A DNA stretch of 64,000 bases from Lachnospiraceae bacterium. GTDB lineage: Bacteria > Bacillota > Clostridia > Lachnospirales > Lachnospiraceae. Shown piece after piece: positions 54,315 to 63,663 of the stretch (within the stretch, counting starts at the first letter, position 1; each line of letters opens with the position of its first letter). The notes below the pieces were generated by a model. It was not told the DNA's origin. It saw only the letters and a list, made by a program, of their open reading frames with translations, and searched no databases. The position numbers and the translations under genes are program-made. The DNA lies in assembly GCA_024405155.1 (NCBI GenBank), contig JAKSPC010000002.1, positions 86,194-150,193 on the forward strand. The letters are read 5' to 3'.

Positions 54315-55667
54315 TTAGAACGGCATTCCCATGCCCTTAAACATCCTTCCGAGACGGCTCATACCACCGTGTTTTGACATGCCGGTAAACTGCTTCATCA
54401 TTTTCTGCATTTCCGAAAACTGTTTTACCAGGCGATTGACTTCCGCGATATCGCTGCCGGATCCTTTTGCGATCCTCTGCTTTCTTGACGGGTTCATCAG
54501 TTTGGGATTCTCACGCTCTGCAGGCGTCATGCTCATGATGATGGATTCGATCCTCCTGATACCGGATTCATCCACGGCATCCGCATTAAACCCTTTCATG
54601 CCGGGCAGCATTCCCATGACGGCGGACAATCCGCCCATTTTTCTCATCTGCTCCATGGAGCTGAGGAAATCATTGTAATTGAATTCGCCTTTTTTCAGAT
54701 GTCTGGCGGTCTCTTTTGCTTTTTCCTGATCTGCCGTGCTCTGTGCCTTTTCTATCAGTGTCAGCACATCGCCCATGCCTAAGATCCTGGAAGCCATTCT
54801 GTCCGGGTGAAACTCTTCCAGCTGGTCAAGTTTTTCGCCCATACCCACGAAATAGATGGGCTTTCCTGTCACGGAACGAATGGAGAGCGCGGCACCGCCT
54901 CTGGTATCGCCGTCCAGCTTGGTGATGATCAGTCCGTCGATCCCCACTTTTTCGGAAAATTCCAGAGCGACGTTCACGGCTTCCTGTCCGGTCATGGCGT
55001 CCGTGGTAAGAAGTGTGTAGTCTACAGGAACGTTTTCCTTGATCTCCGACAGTTCCTGCATCATGGTCTCGTCGATCTGCAGACGGCCGGCCGTATCTAC
55101 GATAAGTACGCTGTATGACTTTCTGACAGCCTCCTGATAAGCGTCTTTCGCGATGGCTACCGCTCCTTTTGCCGGATCTTCGGTAAACACGTCCAGACCC
55201 AGCTTTTCACCGTTTACCTGCAGCTGTTTGATGGCAGCGGGTCGATAGGTATCACAGGCCGCAAGAAGCACTCTTCTGCCCTTTGATTTGAACTTGGCAC
55301 CGATTTTTGCCGCCGTGGTCGTTTTGCCGGCGCCCTGAAGGCCCACCATCATGATCACCGTAACGGTGCCCGGCGCCTTCAGAACAAGTTCCTCCGATTC
55401 GGATCCCATCATGCGGACCAGTTCGTCATTTACGATCTTGATGATGGTCTGCGCAGGTGTGAGGCTCTGCATCACTTCCTGCCCCATGCATTTGGCTTCC
55501 GTATCCCTGATAAACTGACGGACGAGCTTAAAGTTGACATCCGCTTCCAGAAGAGCCATTTTGATCTCTTTCATGGAGCTTTTAATGTCTTCCTCGCTAA
55601 GTCTTCCTTTTCCGCGAAGCCCGCCGAATATATTCTGAAGTTTTTCAGTCAGTCCTTCAAATGCCAT
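54315..55667 (-). CDS. ffh: Signal recognition particle GTPase Ffh
   Basis: Binds SRP RNA and signal sequences and delivers ribosomes to FtsY. The 450-residue protein has the N domain, G domain ([18 protein letters not shown] near 108-125, [21 protein letters not shown]) and the Met-rich M domain (about 300-450, with the SRP RNA-binding [14 protein letters not shown]). The C-terminus is rich in Met and Gly. It follows ylxM with a one-base overlap. Confidence 0.97.
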   Translation of the reverse strand: MAFEGLTEKLQNIFGGLRGKGRLSEEDIKSSMKEIKMALLEADVNFKLVRQFIRDTEAKCMGQEVMQSLTPAQTIIKIVNDELVRMMGSESEELVLKAPGTVTVIMMVGLQGAGKTTTAAKIGAKFKSKGRRVLLAACDTYRPAAIKQLQVNGEKLGLDVFTEDPAKGAVAIAKDAYQEAVRKSYSVLIVDTAGRLQIDETMMQELSEIKENVPVDYTLLTTDAMTGQEAVNVALEFSEKVGIDGLIITKLDGDTRGGAALSIRSVTGKPIYFVGMGEKLDQLEEFHPDRMASRILGMGDVLTLIEKAQSTADQEKAKETARHLKKGEFNYNDFLSSMEQMRKMGGLSAVMGMLPGMKGFNADAVDESGIRRIESIIMSMTPAERENPKLMNPSRKQRIAKGSGSDIAEVNRLVKQFSEMQKMMKQFTGMSKHGGMSRLGRMFKGMGMPF

Positions 55668-55903
55668 TACTTCTCACTTAATTTCTTTTCCAGAAGATGG
55701 AGCTTTGACTCGTAATCTTCCAGTTTCTTTTCCGTTCTTTTCAGCATGTCCTGGACGCCCTGCCGGGTGATCCCGCAATCAAGCGCGATCTCGGAAAGAG
55801 ACAGATCCTCATTGACAAGAGCCCCAAAGATCTCTCTCTGGTGTTCCGTAAGAAGATCCCCGTACAGATCATATAACATTCCCAATCTTACGATTCTTTC
55901 CAT
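55667..55903 (-). CDS. ylxM: YlxM-family putative DNA-binding protein
   Basis: A 78-residue protein with a sigma-like helix-turn-helix (LSLSEIALDCGITRQGVQDML) and a C-terminal helix with Lys/Glu pairs. It belongs to the YlxM/p13 family always found before ffh. The frame is open to 55969, but a consensus promoter at 55925-55953 lies inside that extension, so the start must be downstream; GGGG lies 6 nt before the ATG at 55903. Confidence 0.9.
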   Translation of the reverse strand: MERIVRLGMLYDLYGDLLTEHQREIFGALVNEDLSLSEIALDCGITRQGVQDMLKRTEKKLEDYESKLHLLEKKLSEK

Positions 55904-55924
55904 AGCATGCCCCATGACCCGGAA

Positions 55925-55953
55925 ATTATACACGTAAAAGATAAGGGTGTCAA
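55925..55953 (-). promoter_or_regulatory. ylxM-ffh promoter nested in the ftsY terminator
   Basis: Perfect consensus boxes TTGACA (55948-55953), 17 bp, TATAAT (55925-55930). The -35 box lies wholly in the downstream arm of the ftsY terminator. The leader before ylxM would be only about 15 nt. Confidence 0.85.
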
Positions 55954-55972
55954 GTACTTTACTTGACACCCT
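55936..55972 (-). terminator. Terminator after ftsY
   Basis: A perfect 13-bp inverted repeat (AGGGTGTCAAGTA at 55960-55972 and its complement at 55944-55956, 3-nt loop) followed on the - strand by TATCTTTT, 7 nt after the ftsY stop. Confidence 0.85.
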
Positions 55973-55978
55973 GATTTC

Positions 55979-56854
55979 TTACTGAAACATGTCTTTCACA
56001 TAGCTTTGCGGATCAAACTCTCTGAAGTCCTCCGCTTTTTCTCCGGTACCCATGTACAGCACAGGCACGTTGATCTTTTTACAGACAGACACGGCAACGC
56101 CTCCTTTGGAGGAGCTGTCCATCTTGGTAAGGATGATGCCTGTGATCCCGCAGGCCTTGGAAAACTCTTCCGCCTGGTTCAGCGCGTTCTGTCCGGTGGT
56201 GGCATCCAGCACCAGAAATACTTCTTTTCGAACTCCGGGAAGTTCTCTGTCTATGATCCTGTTGATCTTTGAGAGCTCATCCATCAGGTTCTTTTTATTG
56301 TGAAGTCTTCCCGCTGTGTCACAGATCAGTACGTCGGCATTCCTGCTCTTCATGGCTCCGATCCCGTCATATACCACGCTGGCCGGATCCGCGCCTTCCT
56401 CCTGTTTCACAAGCTCACACCCCGTACGTTCCGACCATACTTCCAGCTGTTCAATGGCAGCCGCACGGAAGGTGTCCGCCGCACAGAGGATCACTTTCCT
56501 GCCCTGATTTTTAAGAAGCAGTGCCAGTTTTCCGATGGTAGTCGTCTTTCCCACCCCGTTGACGCCGGTGACCAGGATCACGCATTTTTCTTTCAGAAAG
56601 TCATAGGCGCAGGGATCTGTCATCATTCCGGCAGACACTTTTTCGATCAATATCTTTCTGACTTCCTCCGGATCTTTCAGATGCTGTTTCACAGCTTCCT
56701 CACGAACTGCGGAAACGATCTCTGAAGAAAGATCCGCTCCCATGTCCGCCATGACCAGAATGTCTTCCAGTTCTTCATAAAAATCATCGTCTACCTGGGA
56801 ATAATCTCCGAATACGGTATCCAGTGCGTTTTTTATTTTATCAAACAGTCCCAT
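55979..56854 (-). CDS. ftsY: SRP receptor FtsY
   Basis: Membrane-targeting GTPase partner of Ffh. The 291-residue protein has the short N domain without the acidic A domain of E. coli, and the G domain: GVNGVGKTTTIGKLA near 96-110, DTAGRLHNK, TKMDSSSKGGVAVS. The N-terminus begins MGLFDKIKN, an amphipathic membrane-targeting helix. Start shares one base with the smc stop. Confidence 0.96.
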   Translation of the reverse strand: MGLFDKIKNALDTVFGDYSQVDDDFYEELEDILVMADMGADLSSEIVSAVREEAVKQHLKDPEEVRKILIEKVSAGMMTDPCAYDFLKEKCVILVTGVNGVGKTTTIGKLALLLKNQGRKVILCAADTFRAAAIEQLEVWSERTGCELVKQEEGADPASVVYDGIGAMKSRNADVLICDTAGRLHNKKNLMDELSKINRIIDRELPGVRKEVFLVLDATTGQNALNQAEEFSKACGITGIILTKMDSSSKGGVAVSVCKKINVPVLYMGTGEKAEDFREFDPQSYVKDMFQ

Positions 56855-59800
56855 TAGTTGACAGAATCACTTACCAGATCCACGCTGACAAGCGATGTTA
56901 CTCCTTTCTCCTGCATGGTGACCCCGTACAGACGGTCAGCCTCTTCCATGGTTCCTCTTCTGTGCGTGATCAGGATAAACTGTGAACGGCCAGAGATCGC
57001 TTTCACATATCTGGCGAAACGGATCACGTTGGAATCATCCAGTGCCGCTTCGATCTCATCAAGAAGACAGAATGGCGAGGGCTTCAGATTCTGGATGGCG
57101 AACAGAAGAGCAATGGCCGTAAGTGCTTTTTCACCGCCGGAAAGCTGCATCATGTTCTGAAGTTTCTTTCCCGGCGGCTGGGCAATGATCCCGATGCCGC
57201 AGGTCAGTTCATCGTTTTCACCTGCTTCTTCATCAAATACCAGTTCCAGTGACGCTTCTCCGCCTCCGAACAGCTTTGCGAAAACCTTGCTGAATTCTTC
57301 CGCGATCAGCTTAAACTGAACGCTGAACTGTTTTTTCATTTCCGTATCCAGTTCCCTGATAATGTCAAGTACCGTGTTCTGGGCCGTCATGATATCATCA
57401 TGCTGCGTCTTCGTAAGTTCATAACGCTCCGAAACTTCCTTGAACTCATCGATCGCCTGAATGTTGATCGGTCCCAGATCTTTTATGGCGGAACGAAGTT
57501 CGCTGATCTTCTGCCGGATCCTGCTGTCAGGACCCAGTTCCTTGTCCATATACTTTCTCGCTTCGGACAGCCCCGTCTGATATTCTTCCCAGATATGGCC
57601 CGTTGACTGTTCCAGTTTCTGCTGTCCCTTCTCCATGCTGCTTTCCAGACGCATGACTTCCTTTTCCAGCATGACGATCTTTTCGCTCAGTTCATCCTTA
57701 ACGGTAAAGTATTCGCTTTGCGAGCGTGACAGCTCATCACGTTTCTTTTCGGATACTTCCAGAAGTTCTTTTGCGCCCTGTATGCCTTTTCTTACAGCTT
57801 CAATATCCTCTTTTCTGTCGGAAATGCTTTTCTGCTTTTCGCTGATAGCATTCCGGTTCTGCGTCATGGATCCCTCCACCGAGGCGAGATCCTTCTGATA
57901 CGCCTCGTTTTCAGACAGGATCCTTTCGATGTTTTCCGCGATGAAATCCACGGACTGCGTAAGGCTTGCGAATTTTGTTTTCAGATCACTCATGATATCG
58001 AACGAAATGCTGTTCTTCTTTTCGTTGATCTCACGCTGTTTTTCATAGAGCTTATTCAGTTCATCGTTCTTTTCCGACAGTTTCTTTTCACAGTCGGAAA
58101 TATCACCGGCAAGGGATCTTACTTCGGCATTCAGCCGGTTCAGTTCTTCCTGCAGTTCTCCCAGTTCTCTGGAACGGCTCATAAGGCTTGTTGAGGATCT
58201 GAAAGATCCGCCGGCAATGGAGCCGCCGGGGCTCAGCAGTTCTCCTTCCAGAGTAACGATGCGAAGCCCGTGCCTGTGCTTTCCGGCAATGGCCAGAGCA
58301 CAGTCTATGTTCTTGGCGACCAGCGTATTTCCCAGAAGATTCTGTACGACACCGTCATACTGGGTATCGTTTTCCACCAGCGAAGAGGCGATCCCCAGGC
58401 ACCCGTTCTCCTTGAGCGCGTCTCTGTATTCTTCCGCGGTCTTTCCCTTTACGGCGTCCAGCGGTAAAAACGTGGCCCTGCCCAGGCGGTTCTTCTTCAG
58501 GATCTCGATGATGTTTTTTGCGGTCTCTTCCGATTCCGTGACGATATTCTGGATCCTTCCTCCAAGTGCCGTCTCAATGGCGACTTCGTATTCTTTTTTC
58601 GTGGTAACGAGATCGGCGACCACGCCATGGATCCCCGGGATCCTGTTTTTCAGCGCCATCACATTCTGAACGCTCTGTCCATATCCCTCATAACGTTCGG
58701 AAATGTTCCTTAGTGTTTCCAGTTTTGAGCGGACGCCGGCAGCCTGTGTTTCCACGGCAGATCTCTTATCCGTAAGATCTTTCAGATCAGCACTGATCTG
58801 CGCCGCTTCAGAGGTGGATTTTTCGATCCACTTTCTGTTGTCGGCTTCTTTTTCGTGAATGTCAGTCAGATCATTTCTTTTATTTTTGATCGCCTTCAGC
58901 CAGGCCGGTTCTTCGAATTCAAAGTCATCCGTCTCGCCGTCCGGTTCGGCAGCCTCTGATGTTTCCGAAGGAAGTGCTTCTGCACCGGGAAACGCTTTCT
59001 TAAGTGAAGACTCAAAGCCCTCTATCTTTTTGTAAAGTTCCGAAGTACTGATCTCTTCTTCTGCGTAACCGTTTTCTGTGATCAGGGATCCGCTTCGGGT
59101 ATCGAATGCGGCAAGGTCATTTCGCAGATCAATAAGAGACCTGAGGTAATCCCCCACGGCCGCGGTACGTCTGGCGTTTTCTGCCTGCAGTTTTTCATTG
59201 TTTCCGGAAAGGATCGCGATCTCCGATTCCAGAGAACGGATCTCCGTATCCGAAACACTGATCTGACTCTCCAGATTTTGGATCAGAAGTTCGCCTTTGT
59301 GGATCTCTTCACCGGAAGTACGAAGTACCTCCTCCGCTTTCGCAAGTTCTTCGGAAAGTTCTTTGTTTTTATTCTTTAAGGATTCATCTTCTCCTTTTAC
59401 GGTATCCAGCTGCCCTCGGGTGATCGTGATGTTCTTCTGGATCTCATCCATTTCGCCAAGGAGCCTGTCGGCGTCTCTCACGAACATGTTAAGTTCAAAG
59501 ATCTTCAGCTCATCTCTCAGTTTCAGATATTCTCTCGCGCCTTCTGACTGCTTCTCCAGAGGACCGATCCTTCGCTCCAGTTCATGCAGGATATCCGTGA
59601 TACGGATCAGGTCAGCTTTTGTATCCTCCAGTTTTTTAACGGCGATCTGCTTTCTTTTCTTGAATTTCGTGATACCGCAGGCTTCGTCGAAAAGTCCTCT
59701 TCTGTCTTCGGGCTTTCCGTTGATGATCGCTTCCACCTGTCCCTGACCGATAATGGAGTATCCCTCTTTACCGATACCCGTATCAAAGAACAGTTCCTGA

Positions 59801-60171
59801 ACGTCTTTCAGACGGACCACCTGTCCGTTCAGCATGTATTCGGATTCCCCTGACCGGAACAGTTTTCGTGACACGGTCACTTCGGAATAGTCAATGGCAA
59901 GAGAACCGTCGGAATTGTCAAACGTCATGGCAACGTATGCGAATCCCAAAGGCTTCCTGAATTCCGTACCGGCAAATATGACGTCCTGCATGGAAGAACC
60001 GCGAAGCGCTTTTGCTTTCTGCTCTCCCAGCACCCATCGTACGGCATCTGCAATATTTGATTTTCCCGATCCGTTGGGACCTACGATCGCTGTCATTCCC
60101 GGACTGAAATTCAGTACCGTTTTATGTGCAAACGACTTGAATCCCTGGATCTCGATCTTCTTTAAAAACAT
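56854..60171 (-). CDS. smc: Chromosome segregation ATPase SMC
   Basis: Condensin ATPase for chromosome organisation. The 1105-residue protein has the N-terminal Walker A GPNGSGKSN (31-39), left coiled coil, hinge (about 510-665), right coiled coil, and the C-terminal head with LSGGEKALTAIALLFAI and LLDEIEAALDD. A Pro/Asp/Glu-rich insertion (about 393-424, with EPDGETDDFEFEEPAW) breaks the left coiled coil; family members are usually around 1180 residues, so the arms are also slightly short. It overlaps rnc by 10 nt. Confidence 0.96.
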   Translation of the reverse strand: MFLKKIEIQGFKSFAHKTVLNFSPGMTAIVGPNGSGKSNIADAVRWVLGEQKAKALRGSSMQDVIFAGTEFRKPLGFAYVAMTFDNSDGSLAIDYSEVTVSRKLFRSGESEYMLNGQVVRLKDVQELFFDTGIGKEGYSIIGQGQVEAIINGKPEDRRGLFDEACGITKFKKRKQIAVKKLEDTKADLIRITDILHELERRIGPLEKQSEGAREYLKLRDELKIFELNMFVRDADRLLGEMDEIQKNITITRGQLDTVKGEDESLKNKNKELSEELAKAEEVLRTSGEEIHKGELLIQNLESQISVSDTEIRSLESEIAILSGNNEKLQAENARRTAAVGDYLRSLIDLRNDLAAFDTRSGSLITENGYAEEEISTSELYKKIEGFESSLKKAFPGAEALPSETSEAAEPDGETDDFEFEEPAWLKAIKNKRNDLTDIHEKEADNRKWIEKSTSEAAQISADLKDLTDKRSAVETQAAGVRSKLETLRNISERYEGYGQSVQNVMALKNRIPGIHGVVADLVTTKKEYEVAIETALGGRIQNIVTESEETAKNIIEILKKNRLGRATFLPLDAVKGKTAEEYRDALKENGCLGIASSLVENDTQYDGVVQNLLGNTLVAKNIDCALAIAGKHRHGLRIVTLEGELLSPGGSIAGGSFRSSTSLMSRSRELGELQEELNRLNAEVRSLAGDISDCEKKLSEKNDELNKLYEKQREINEKKNSISFDIMSDLKTKFASLTQSVDFIAENIERILSENEAYQKDLASVEGSMTQNRNAISEKQKSISDRKEDIEAVRKGIQGAKELLEVSEKKRDELSRSQSEYFTVKDELSEKIVMLEKEVMRLESSMEKGQQKLEQSTGHIWEEYQTGLSEARKYMDKELGPDSRIRQKISELRSAIKDLGPINIQAIDEFKEVSERYELTKTQHDDIMTAQNTVLDIIRELDTEMKKQFSVQFKLIAEEFSKVFAKLFGGGEASLELVFDEEAGENDELTCGIGIIAQPPGKKLQNMMQLSGGEKALTAIALLFAIQNLKPSPFCLLDEIEAALDDSNVIRFARYVKAISGRSQFILITHRRGTMEEADRLYGVTMQEKGVTSLVSVDLVSDSVN

Positions 60172-60851
60172 AACTGACTGATCTCTTTGATTTTATCGAT
60201 AGCCGCACCTGCAGCTTTCTGTTCCGCTTCTTTTTTTGAGTTTCCGTACCCTTCGGAATATTCGTCTCCGTCTACAAACAGCCGGCAGTAAAACTGTCCT
60301 CTTGCATCATTGCACCCCGTGGTATCGTACCGGAACGGAGTTTCCCTTTTCTGAAGGATCTCCTGCAGCCGGGATTTATTATCGTTCAACAGTTCCATTG
60401 CGTCGACGCATCCTATGACATGCTCATAAATAAATTCTCTGGCTGCCGAAAATCCGCCGTCCAGATACAGGGCTCCGGTATACGCTTCAAACGCGTCTGA
60501 TATGACGGAAGGCTTATCCCGCCCGCCGCTCATTTCCTCACCCTTTCCCAGAAGAACAAATTCCGGAAGGCAGATCTGCTTCGCACACAAAAATAACGCC
60601 GGTTCAAAAACCAGCGATGAACGCATTCGTGTCAGTTCTCCTTCTTCGCTTTCCGGGTACCTGCGATACAGATATTCCGATACCACCAGTTCCAGTACGG
60701 CATCACCCAGGAATTCCAGGCGCTGATTGCTGTATATCCTGGTTTTCTGCATCTCTCCGGAATAGGACGGATGTGTCAGAGCAAGGATCAGAAGTGATCC
60801 ATCCCGAAACGAATATCCGGTGTATTCTGATAATTCTGCCGGATCCCTCAA
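60162..60851 (-). CDS. rnc: Ribonuclease III
   Basis: Cleaves double-stranded RNA in rRNA maturation. The 229-residue protein has the RNase III signature QRLEFLGDAVLELVVSEYLY near 43-62 and DAFEAYTGALYLDGG, and a C-terminal dsRNA-binding domain (about 160-225). The start is a TTG at 60851, directly after the acpP stop (TAATTG), with AGGA 5 nt upstream; no ATG occurs before the signature region. Confidence 0.94.
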   Translation of the reverse strand: MRDPAELSEYTGYSFRDGSLLILALTHPSYSGEMQKTRIYSNQRLEFLGDAVLELVVSEYLYRRYPESEEGELTRMRSSLVFEPALFLCAKQICLPEFVLLGKGEEMSGGRDKPSVISDAFEAYTGALYLDGGFSAAREFIYEHVIGCVDAMELLNDNKSRLQEILQKRETPFRYDTTGCNDARGQFYCRLFVDGDEYSEGYGNSKKEAEQKAAGAAIDKIKEISQLCF

Positions 60852-61085
60852 TTATTTCCTGTCTTCCAAAAGTTTAAGTGCATCCCCTACGGTAGAGATC
60901 CCGCTTAAAAGTTCCTCATCATCGGGGATCTCGATATCGAACACTTCTTCTGCGTTCATGAGTATCTGCATGATATCAAGGGAATCCGCGCCGAGATCTT
61001 TTAAAAGATCCGTATCCTCGGTGATCGACTTTGGATCGATGTTCATTACTTCGGCAATGATACCGGCAAGTTTTTCAAATTCCAT
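60852..61085 (-). CDS. acpP: Acyl carrier protein
   Basis: Carries fatty-acyl chains on phosphopantetheine. With the ATG at 61085 (GGAG 6 nt upstream) it has 77 residues, the normal ACP length; the ATG at 61100 would remove the ribosome site. The attachment serine is in GADSLDIMQILM (Ser36). It lies between plsX and rnc, the conserved order. Confidence 0.96.
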   Translation of the reverse strand: MEFEKLAGIIAEVMNIDPKSITEDTDLLKDLGADSLDIMQILMNAEEVFDIEIPDDEELLSGISTVGDALKLLEDRK

Positions 61086-61118
61086 GCATTTCTCCTTCAT
61101 TTTATATTCAAAATAATA

Positions 61119-62117
61119 TTAAACCTTTTCAAAGGCTTTTGCAATGATTTCATTGACACCGCTGTTCACGTAGGCATCTGCCTGAAGGATGGCATTTTTG
61201 ATCTCTTTTTTTGTGGCATTGCCATGACACTTGAATACGGGGGATTTGATCCCCAGAAGGGGAGCCCCTCCGTAGTTGCTGGTATCAAAGGTTTTCAGTG
61301 TTTTTTTCAGTTCCGGAAGGATCATGACGGCCGCCAGCTTTGTCAGCAGATCTTTCTTGAATATCTGCTTTATAAGCTTCAGAAACAATGAAGCCGTTCC
61401 CTCGAACATTTTTACCATGGCATTGCCGGTAAACGCATCCGCAACCACCACATCGGCAGTCCATTCCGGGATCTCTCTTGCTTCGCAGTACCCCAGATAG
61501 TTCAGTTCCTTATCTTCGGAAAGCAGCTTGTTTGCCGCTTTTGTAAGCTGATTTCCCTTTTCTTCTTCAAGGCCTATGTTCACCAGTTTCACGGAAGGCG
61601 AAGTCACCCCCATGATCTCCTTCATGTAGATGGAACCCATGCGGGCAAACTGATGCAGCCAGGCAGGATCGGCATCCACGTTCGCACCCATGTCAAGAAA
61701 GAAGGTCGTCCCTTTTACCGTGGGGATCAGAGAACCAAGCGGCGGTCTCAATACGCCGGGAAGTCTGCCCACCAGCAGCTGTCCGGCTGCGAGGACAGCA
61801 CCGGAAGAACCGGCAGAAATAAACGCGTCCGCCCTTTTTTCACGAAGCTCATTGATTCCCGCAACAAGGCTGGAATCTTTTTTCCTTCGAATGGCAAGTA
61901 CCGGACTTTCGTCAAGAGATATGACGGACTCCGCGTTCACGACGGAGATCCTGTCCTTATCATATTGCTTTTCTTTCAAAAGCACTGTGATCTTTTCTTC
62001 CGGTCCGGTAAGGATCACACGGATATCGGAATTCTCGTTTACGGCATCCACGGCACCGTCGATATTACACACGGGAGCATTATCACCGCCCATGGCATCA
62101 AGTACAATAACAGACAT
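61119..62117 (-). CDS. plsX: Acyl-ACP:phosphate acyltransferase PlsX
   Basis: Makes acyl-phosphate for phospholipid synthesis. The 332-residue protein has the N-terminal VIVLDAMGGDNAP and the conserved SAGSSGAVLAAGQLLVGRLPGVLRP, DMGANVDADP and GYCEAREIPEWTADVVVADAFTGNAMVK segments. It is separated from rpmF by a terminator but probably has its own -10 box. Confidence 0.96.
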   Translation of the reverse strand: MSVIVLDAMGGDNAPVCNIDGAVDAVNENSDIRVILTGPEEKITVLLKEKQYDKDRISVVNAESVISLDESPVLAIRRKKDSSLVAGINELREKRADAFISAGSSGAVLAAGQLLVGRLPGVLRPPLGSLIPTVKGTTFFLDMGANVDADPAWLHQFARMGSIYMKEIMGVTSPSVKLVNIGLEEEKGNQLTKAANKLLSEDKELNYLGYCEAREIPEWTADVVVADAFTGNAMVKMFEGTASLFLKLIKQIFKKDLLTKLAAVMILPELKKTLKTFDTSNYGGAPLLGIKSPVFKCHGNATKKEIKNAILQADAYVNSGVNEIIAKAFEKV

Positions 62118-62134
62118 GACATACCTCTATGTTC

Positions 62135-62165
62135 ATTATAAAGTAAAAAGGCTTTCAGCCTGAAG
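62135..62165 (-). promoter_or_regulatory. Weak candidate plsX promoter
   Basis: A perfect -10 box TATAAT (62135-62140) directly follows the T run of the rpmF terminator. A weak -35 (TTCAGG, at 18 bp) would lie in the terminator loop and arm. Confidence 0.4.
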
Positions 62166-62178
62166 CTGAAAGCCTTTC
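62141..62178 (-). terminator. Terminator or attenuator after rpmF
   Basis: On the - strand AAAGGCTTTCAGC pairs with GCTGAAAGCCTTT around a 5-nt loop, followed by a T run. plsX lies only 24 nt further on, so partial readthrough may set the ratio of rpmF to plsX. Confidence 0.88.
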
Positions 62179-62190
62179 GCAAAACTATTA

Positions 62191-62376
62191 TTACTCAGCG
62201 TCAACCTTTACGATCTCGCGCTTGTTGTATGAGCCGCACTTCTTGCATACCATGTGAGGCATAACCAATGCACCGCACTTAGAACATTTTGCAAGGCAGA
62301 CCTGACTCATCTTCCAGTTTGCTCTTCTGGAATCACGTCTTGCTTTTGATGATTTATTTTTCGGGCAGATCGACAT
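62191..62376 (-). CDS. rpmF: 50S ribosomal protein L32
   Basis: A 61-residue ribosomal protein with the N-terminal MSICPKNKSSKARRDSRRAN and the zinc ribbon CSKCGA...CKKCGS. Strong AGGAGGT ribosome site. It leads the rpmF-plsX-acpP-rnc-smc-ftsY block behind a perfect promoter. Confidence 0.97.
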   Translation of the reverse strand: MSICPKNKSSKARRDSRRANWKMSQVCLAKCSKCGALVMPHMVCKKCGSYNKREIVKVDAE

Positions 62377-62409
62377 AGTCTACACCTCCTTTTCTTAAGC
62401 GACCTATGG

Positions 62410-62438
62410 ATTATACACAGTAATACCGTTTATGTCAA
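62410..62438 (-). promoter_or_regulatory. rpmF promoter
   Basis: Perfect consensus: TTGACA (62433-62438), 17 bp, TATAAT (62410-62415), starting 8 nt after the ackA stop. Confidence 0.88.
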
Positions 62439-62446
62439 CAGTATTT

Positions 62447-63646
62447 TTATTTTGTAACAAGTGCCTGTGTATCCATGGCGATCTTAAGCTCTTCGTTGGT
62501 GGGAAGAAGCCATACCTGCACCTTGGAATCGTCGGCAGAGATCAGAGCTTCTTTTCCTCTGACGTCGTTTCTCTGATCGTCGATCTTGACTCCCAGATAT
62601 CCGAGATACTCTTCGCAGATCAGCTTTCTGGCCTGCTTATCGTTCTCTCCTACGCCGGCGGTGAAGCAGATGGCATCCACACCGTTCATGGCAGCTGCAT
62701 AAGCACCGATATACTTGGCAACTCTGTATCTGTAAGCTTCCAGAGCAACTTTGCACTTCTGATCACCTGCATCTGCTGCAGCGCCCACATCACGGAAATC
62801 GGAGGAAACGCCGCCGCTCATGCCGAAGATGCCGGACTTCTTGTTCAGGATATTGAGCATCTGATTGACATCAATACCCTCCTTGTTGCAGATGTACTGC
62901 AGGATCGCGGGATCCAGATCACCGGAACGGGTACCCATGATCAGACCTTCCAGCGGAGTAAGACCCATGGAAGTATCTACGCACTTTCCGCCGATGGAAG
63001 CGGATACGGAAGCGCCGTTTCCAAGATGGCAGACGATGACTTTGGCATTCTCGGGAAGCTTTGCGATCTCGGGAAGTCTGTGGCTTACATAGTCATGGCT
63101 TGTACCGTGGAAGCCGTAGCGGCGAACGTGATACTTCTCATAATACTCGATGGGGATCGCATAGGTATATGCCTTGGGCTCCATTCCCATGCCGAAGGAA
63201 GTATCGAATACTGCCACATTGGGCTTACCGGGCATTGCTGCTTCGCATGCTTCGATGCCCATAAGGTTTGCAGGGTTGTGAAGCGGTCCAAGATCAAAGC
63301 ACTCTCTGATGGCCGCCTTGCACTTTTCGTCAACCAGGCAGGACTTGGTGAAAAGGTTTCCGCCATGAAGGACTCTGTGACCGATGGCATCCACTTCATC
63401 GATGGACTTGAGAACACCAACGACCTCATCGGTAATGGCTTCCATGACCATCTCAACAGCTCTCTTATGATCAGGCATTGCTTCCTGTCTTACAAAGTCG
63501 TCCTTTCCGGGGACCTTATGAGTCAGTTTGGAACCGTCGATACCGATCCTTTCGCAAAGACCCTTGCAGAGAAGATCCTTCGTTTCCATGTCGATGATCT
63601 GATATTTAAGTGATGAGCTGCCGCAGTTAAGAACAAGAATTTTCAT
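62447..63646 (-). CDS. ackA: Acetate kinase
   Basis: Converts acetyl phosphate + ADP to acetate + ATP. The protein is 399 residues from the ATG at 63646 (AAGGAG 6 nt upstream); the frame extends 54 nt further into the gap after the pduL gene. N-terminal LVLNCGSSSLKYQIID, catalytic region AVFDTSFG, RRYGFHGTSHDYVS, and GSRSGDLDPAI are all present. No strong terminator follows. It lies 17 nt after the PduL-type gene, so the two work as a pathway pair. Confidence 0.96.
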   Translation of the reverse strand: MKILVLNCGSSSLKYQIIDMETKDLLCKGLCERIGIDGSKLTHKVPGKDDFVRQEAMPDHKRAVEMVMEAITDEVVGVLKSIDEVDAIGHRVLHGGNLFTKSCLVDEKCKAAIRECFDLGPLHNPANLMGIEACEAAMPGKPNVAVFDTSFGMGMEPKAYTYAIPIEYYEKYHVRRYGFHGTSHDYVSHRLPEIAKLPENAKVIVCHLGNGASVSASIGGKCVDTSMGLTPLEGLIMGTRSGDLDPAILQYICNKEGIDVNQMLNILNKKSGIFGMSGGVSSDFRDVGAAADAGDQKCKVALEAYRYRVAKYIGAYAAAMNGVDAICFTAGVGENDKQARKLICEEYLGYLGVKIDDQRNDVRGKEALISADDSKVQVWLLPTNEELKIAMDTQALVTK

Positions 63647-63663
63647 TTGGATCTCCTTTTTGA

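Noticed and set aside
62420-62450. Weak inverted repeat AATACTG/CGGTATT after ackA
   Set aside because: No T run follows and the sequence is occupied by the rpmF promoter; not a convincing terminator.
62432-63613. Long + strand open frame of 393 codons
   Set aside because: Fully antisense to ackA, a strongly conserved gene; the frame is open only because of the codon bias of ackA.
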